Shown here one piece after another: positions 7,612 through 11,961 of a stretch of DNA of 11,961 nucleotides. The translations under genes and the position numbers were made by a program. The first letter of the stretch is position 1. Each line of letters begins with the position of its first letter. Location: positions 1 to 11,961 of the forward strand of contig JALLPB010000969.1 of NCBI GenBank assembly GCA_036939975.1. The letters are read 5' to 3'. Origin of the DNA: Cyclostephanos tholiformis. Lineage: Eukaryota; Bacillariophyta; Thalassiosirophyceae; Thalassiosirales; Thalassiosiraceae. The notes beneath the pieces were generated by a model. It was not told where the DNA came from, made no database searches, and saw only the letters and a list, made by a program, of their open reading frames with translations.

Positions 7612-9902
7612 AATATCCCACATGCCCCCACATGCTCTTTGAAGGTGTTGTGTGTCCCAGCATGTCGGGTAGGGATCTGACATGCATCTAAAACCAAAAT
7701 CTACAACTTAAAAACCGGGGAGTTTATTAGCAACCCACCATTTTCAAAATTAACTTGGCGGGAGTAATATTGCAGGACACTTTCTGGTGGGAACAGCAAG
7801 TTTAAAAAATGTTTTGGGGGAACAGCCAGAGTTTTTAAATTTTCTTCCCACCAAATCTCATTTTGTGATAACTTTGGTGGGTGCCAGGGATTTTAAAAAA
7901 TCAAAAACCTGAAACTTTTGAAAATAATCAAATTCCAGAACACTCCTTCCAAACAAATAATTTTGGAACCAAATAATTTAACTCTTCCACAGACAGACCA
8001 CAGCCACAAACAACATCCACCCAGCACATTCTGGCAGTTTACAGTTAAAAACAAACAAGAAAAGCAAGGAATCGGGTTGAAAGCCTTTTGACTGGTAGTT
8101 TTAAGGCCGGAAAAATATCCGGAATTCTGGAAATTGAAATCAGAATTCCGAGTTCAAAAAACAACCATCTGCAAATATTCCGAAGGTTTTTCCAACCAGA
8201 ATTTACGGAATCCCTGCCTGCACCAGAATTACACTTCCAATGGGAGGTTACAAAAACAGGAACTGAAAATTGAAATTCCCAACCAAGTTTTGGTCCATGA
8301 TTTTGCTGGACTAAAATTGAAAAATGAGATCACCTGTGCAAGAATTGGACCATATCCAAAATATCTCTTCTTGGCACGAAACCTACATACGACAAAAAGG
8401 GAAAAAAGTCCCACGATTGTACGGGTTGGCTGAAAATGCATTTGTAGGAAGGGGCTGATATTGTGTTTTGTCTAAATTTTTAGTATACCCGAAAACTATA
8501 GCGGTTCAAAAAATCCATTCATCAGGGTCCCTGCACACTTTCAACACTAAATTTTTGCCTCGTGCACCTTACCAATTTGATCAAACCATTCCGTCAACAA
8601 TGATGACACAATGCCACCTTTCCCCCCTGGCCCCTCCTCTTCAAGCTTGTCTCTCAAAGGGGTGGGGAGCCCCGAAAAGGTGTGGAATTAATTTTTGAAC
8701 TGAAAACCCAGACTCAATGATATTAAGAAAGGGGAGAATTATGGCATGGGAATGAAGTCACGCATTTGCTAAAATAGCACTTTTTTCATAGCACTTTATT
8801 TCCCCTTCAAAAAATAAATTATTATATTGCCAATGTGTATGTACCTGGGAAAAGGTAATTTTTACCACAAAAAGTGATGTGTAAAAATAACAGGGAGTGC
8901 CTCTATCCATCATTTCTTACTCACCAACTTGCCATTGCAATTATTCCCATTATCATCCTTTGTATTGTTATCTGGCCAGTGATCTTTAAGGGAAATATCT
9001 AGATCACATACTTTAACTAAATGATAAGCTTTGATCCTTGGTGACATTATTTTTGTTCTTCATGGCAGTACACTAGTAGTAGTGACATTCTCAGATTGCA
9101 GAATGAACTCATACAAATATATGAATTCATAGAAAAATGTTAGCTCATGTAAGATACATGTACAAATTATTTCTAAATGTATAAACTCATAAATATAAAT
9201 TTAAATGCACCATTCGTCACTCTCCTGTTACCGGCTGTGCCTTGCTTGCCATTTCCCCCCTCTCTGTTCCTTATTCATTTGGCCATTCACATTATCATCA
9301 TGGGCCCAAGGGGTGGTAGTCATTTGTTTAAATGATGGCTCACAACACGCTGTCTTGTAAACATAGCGAAAAGTGCTAAATAGACAAAAAAAATTGTATG
9401 GTTCCTATGTAGACCTCAGGTTTACAACTCAACACACAACCCACAGAGCAACACCACCACAATGAAGTGCAGAAAATTTGTCATACCAAGTGTGGCAAGT
9501 GCGGCGGAGTCATGCTGGGTATTGCTTAAATAGTCTTGTAGATAAGAAGACAGCTATCTTGTTAAAGATGTTTCTATATGTAGAAATTAAAAAATTTGGG
9601 AGTATGCAGGTGTACGTAGCAATACTCTTTCTCATAATTGCTTCGCAGCAAGCAGGATGCTCATAGGCACTGTACTTCCCACCCTAGGCAACAATCAATT
9701 GTTGGTGACAGTTGGGGGGAGAGGAGACAAGAGAAAGAGTTGAGTTTGGGGTTCAGGGGTGTGTGGGATGGCAGAGGAGGGGAGGCGGTGGATGGGATTT
9801 CCTGGAAACTTTTGAGCTCCACAGAAAGGAGAAAGGATTCCAAACCTATATTTGGAGGGGCTTGGGTTTGGGGGAAAGGCAACAATGCCTCCTGTGACAT
9901 GA
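7612..9902. other. AT-rich intergenic stretch with minor repeats, no gene supported
   Basis: No ORF here reads like protein on either strand. Visible items are a cluster of CCCACCA/TGGTGGG motifs in both orientations with two GGGAACAGC copies (about 7730-7890), a 10-bp perfect hairpin (8120-8150), a 12-bp palindrome TATGAATTCATA (9120-9131), an inverted repeat CATGTA-AGA-TACATG (9146-9160), and a G/A-rich stretch (about 9714-9850). The last may belong to the 5' part of the transposase relic that follows. Codon-like continuity over 9712-9900 is weak and in no single frame. Confidence 0.5.
8120..8150. repeat. 10-bp perfect inverted repeat (hairpin)
   Basis: CGGAATTCTG (8120-8129) and its exact complement CAGAATTCCG (8141-8150) are separated by an 11-nt A-rich loop. 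A related imperfect copy (CCAGAATTTACGGA) occurs near 8198-8211. GAAATTGAAAT-like text in the loop recurs near 8268-8277. Nothing links it to a known terminator or regulatory element. Confidence 0.6.
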
Positions 9903-11034
9903 GCTATGTCTGCTGCCATGGTTGTGGCTGGACTTGACAATCTCCCAATGTATGTCAATCGTAAGAGCATGAAGAAATCTTTGAGGTGTCAGGAACAAAA
10001 GAACATCTCGCAGGCCCATCTCAAGCAATTGAAGAGACAGGCAAGCTACATGTACTATGATGAGTGCTAAAAAATGGCATTTACGACCGTGACTATGGAG
10101 TTGAGACCCCAATGAGATCATTCAAATTTTGGAAAATGGGGGGAGGATATGTGCTACTGTTGACCAGATCTATGAGGAGATGTTATATCCCCCAAATGAC
10201 CGCTCCCCCAATGACCAAAAGATCAAGAAGAGCACTGTTGCTGATGCTGTTGTCCCCATTGAAGAATGGGAGGAGAGTAATCCTCCCTCCCAAGCTTGAG
10301 CACAGTCATTATGTCACACTGAGATGATGCAGGCTGCAGGCGAGGGAGAAGCCTCATCTCTACAAACAATTAGAGCTATTGGCAAGGCAGTAACCCTCGA
10401 AATGCAATTCGAGAACAAATTCTCAACCAATAACCTGTGGAGGAAGACGAGGGTTGATCACCCTCATCTAATCCTTCCTGCAATATAATCAATTGTGACA
10501 AAGCAGCAAAGGAATCATTTCTCATCATGATTGGTATGGGGGGCTCATACATAAGTCAATTGATTTTGTTAATAGCTATGCTTGCAATATCTAACCCAAA
10601 TGTTTTGTCCATTTGTCCATTCTTCTTTATTACATCAAAACAGGAGAGCATGGTGGGTATCATCCATGAGGAGATCACGTTGATAGGTTTTTAATCCTTG
10701 GCAAGACCCACCACATGAGTTCTCAACCATGGGCATGAAGGGTGGTGTCATGGCAGGGCGGTAAATTAACCCATCATTCCCAAGGTCTGAGGAGAGGTGC
10801 ATTGTAAGTAACTTCCACATGATGGGTGTGTATGGCACCACTCTTCATGGTGAGCCCCTGCCAACACTTGTGGACATCACAGGGGCATTGAAGTTGAAAG
10901 ACTACAACTTGATGAAGAAGTGCATTGTGGGGCTTGGGGAGATTGCATGGGGTATAAATTGGGATGAGCACATGGTGGATGGTGGTGCCAGGGCTGGAGA
11001 TACAAGAACAGTGGGAGGCCGATGGAGAAATTGA
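9903..11034 (+). pseudogene. decayed DDE-type transposase
   Basis: Three coding-like blocks in shifting frames suggest one dead transposase. Block 1 (9903-10070) is basic: AMSAAMVVAGLDNLPMYVNR, then a Lys/Gln-rich helix. Block 2 (about 10107-10489) reads PNEIIQILENGG, QKIKKSTVADAV and LWRKTRVDHPHL with one internal TGA; this resembles the helix-turn-helix N-terminal part of diatom DDE transposases. Block 3 (about 10690-11034) reads HEFSTMGMKGGVMAGR, stop, INPSFPRSEERCIVSNFHMM, GVYGTTLHGEPLPTL. This resembles the region after the first catalytic Asp of such transposases (D-E-T-x-H, F-S-T, N-P, T-G-x-Y-G-T-T-x-x-G-E-x-L-P-P). The DET position is damaged: one frame reads GKTHH, another QDPPHEFST. 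Family similarity is from memory, and element ends were not found. Confidence 0.55.
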
Positions 11035-11160
11035 GGGAGAAAAAATATCGTACAATGCAACATTGATTTTTGAATTGGGAGGGGTCTAATGGTTTTTTTT
11101 AGTCGATGAGGCTTTTCCCCACACTCAATATACATTTAAGTTTAAAATATGGGAAAATTG

Positions 11161-11423
11161 TTCAAATACCTACTTTTCTCGGATTTGGCATTCGTGGCAG
11201 TCCCTGATTTTTTCCCTATTTCATGTGCAGGCCTTTTTCCCAAAATGATATTTTTAGTGTTTGTGGGCAGCACAAAATAAAATCGTTATTTCATTTGCAG
11301 CACGAAATTATTTCTCTTCTCCTGTGCAGCACGAAATTATTTTTTTGCTTTTTTTTAGTCAATTCCATGCTGCATTTGAAAACTGCCACGAAATATGAAT
11401 TTAGAGAAAGGTAGGTATTTGAA
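11161..11423. mobile_element. 263-bp MITE-like element with ~41-bp terminal inverted repeats
   Basis: The first 20 bases (11161-11180) match the complement of 11404-11423 at 19 of 20 positions. The match continues inward less perfectly and closes with CGTGGCAGT (11193-11201) against ACTGCCACG (11382-11390), giving TIRs of about 41 and 42 nt. The interior is AT-rich, non-coding and contains three copies of GCAGCAC. No target-site duplication is evident at the flanks (GAAAATTG on the left, GTGGAAGC on the right). Size, TIRs and lack of coding capacity fit a non-autonomous DNA transposon; the superfamily cannot be assigned. Confidence 0.7.
11267..11350 (+). repeat. three spaced GCAGCAC direct repeats inside the MITE-like element
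   Basis: Copies of GCAGCAC(A/G)AAAT start at 11267, 11297 and 11326, at 30- and 29-nt spacing. The last two share GCAGCACGAAATTATTT exactly. A weaker TGTGCAGG relative lies at 11225-11232. They look like a small internal subrepeat of the element; no function is evident. Confidence 0.75.
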
Positions 11424-11718
11424 GTGGAAGCCTGGTAAATTATACTCCGTCTATGTGTTTTATTAGTGCTATCACTCATCTAGCAAAAAAACTAACACAA
11501 CCACAATACAACTCCTCTCTCTCCACCCTAAATTCCCTCAACCTCATTGTAAAAGAAAAAGAGTCTTGTTTTTTTTCTCAGCACAATTAGACCATAAATA
11601 AACCGTACTACATACATTCAAAGCAATGGCGGCAGTGCTGGTGGCAAGTGGCCAAGTCTGGCATGATTTGGCTTTACTTCTTGTTTATGTGGACTAAAGT
11701 ACATTTGACCTCAATTGA
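11424..11718. other. non-coding spacer, no gene seen
   Basis: AT-rich sequence between two inverted-repeat elements with a CT-rich stretch (11513-11541). No ORF is supported on either strand. A short open frame that starts at 11648 runs into the foldback element and is not credible as a gene. Confidence 0.5.
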
Positions 11719-11882
11719 CCACCACCAAATTGAGGGAGCTTATTTCTCAGCTTCTGCCCAGCCAATTGACTTTGTTTTTAGCTTATCCCACACCTTATTG
11801 AGTAAACTGCGGGATAAACTATCACCGCTGTTGATCCCATGGGCAAGGGCCGAGAAATAAGCTCACTCAATTTGGGTGTGGG
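11719..11882. mobile_element. foldback / MITE-like element with nested inverted repeats
   Basis: The left arm (about 11719-11760) is the imperfect complement of the right arm (about 11840-11882). The core AAATTGAG-x-GAGCTTATTTCTC on the left matches GAGAAATAAGC-TCACTCAATTT on the right with one mismatch. The arms extend inward to TGCCCA/TGGGCA and outward to an ACC-rich/GGT-rich end. Inside, AGCTTATCCCAC (from about 11780) pairs with GCGGGATAAACT (about 11809-11820), a second, nested stem. The whole could fold into one long hairpin. It has no coding capacity. No target duplication was identified. Confidence 0.65.
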
Positions 11883-11961
11883 GTTTAGAGAGAGAAGTGA
11901 TTTTTTTTACTTAAGGTTTTTCAAAAATCACCAACCTTTGACCAAACATATCTCGGCCAAT

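Noticed and set aside
9479..9516. Cys-rich string CHTKCGKCGG in one frame, resembling a zinc knuckle
   Set aside because: Only three closely spaced Cys and one His in a frame that soon stops; no neighbouring domain text supports it.
11648..11860. 70-codon plus-strand ORF at the right end
   Set aside because: It runs through both arms of the foldback element, so its openness is incidental and the protein has no recognisable features.

Overview
The window looks like nuclear DNA from a stramenopile, most likely a centric diatom. The signs are one large gene with short GT-AG introns (mostly 75-105 bp), a fossil of a domain I know mainly from diatoms (DUF6824), and a decayed transposase resembling diatom DDE elements. 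No rRNA, tRNA, bacterial or organellar features were seen. The taxon is inferred from these traits, not from an alignment.

Positions 1-186 are the 5' flank. Positions 187-6255 hold one intact plus-strand gene, a GCN2-type eIF2-alpha kinase. I reconstruct eight exons that splice in frame to about 1814 aa (1823 aa with the alternative fourth intron). Domain order is a lysine-rich N-terminus, RWD domain, acidic linker, eIF2-alpha kinase domain with a long acidic insert, histidyl-tRNA-synthetase-like region and a GCN2 C-terminal domain. The partial pseudokinase of fungal and animal GCN2 has no room here. GCN2 senses uncharged tRNA and amino-acid or nitrogen shortage and slows translation by phosphorylating eIF2-alpha.

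Positions 6256-11961 contain no intact gene. Two decayed coding regions stand out: 6529-7611, a relic with a DUF6824-like domain, and 9903-11034, a relic of a DDE-type transposase with a helix-turn-helix-like N-terminal part. Between them lie about 2.3 kb of AT-rich sequence with small palindromes and local repeats. The right end carries two inverted-repeat elements: a 263-bp MITE-like unit with about 41-bp terminal inverted repeats (11161-11423) and a foldback element with nested stems (11719-11882).

The picture is a conserved housekeeping stress-kinase gene beside a repeat-rich graveyard. No operon-like functional coupling is expected. The points most worth following are the architecture of this GCN2 (missing pseudokinase, 25-nt microexon between catalytic loop and DFG, insertion in the HisRS-like part) and the two apparently undescribed small inverted-repeat elements.
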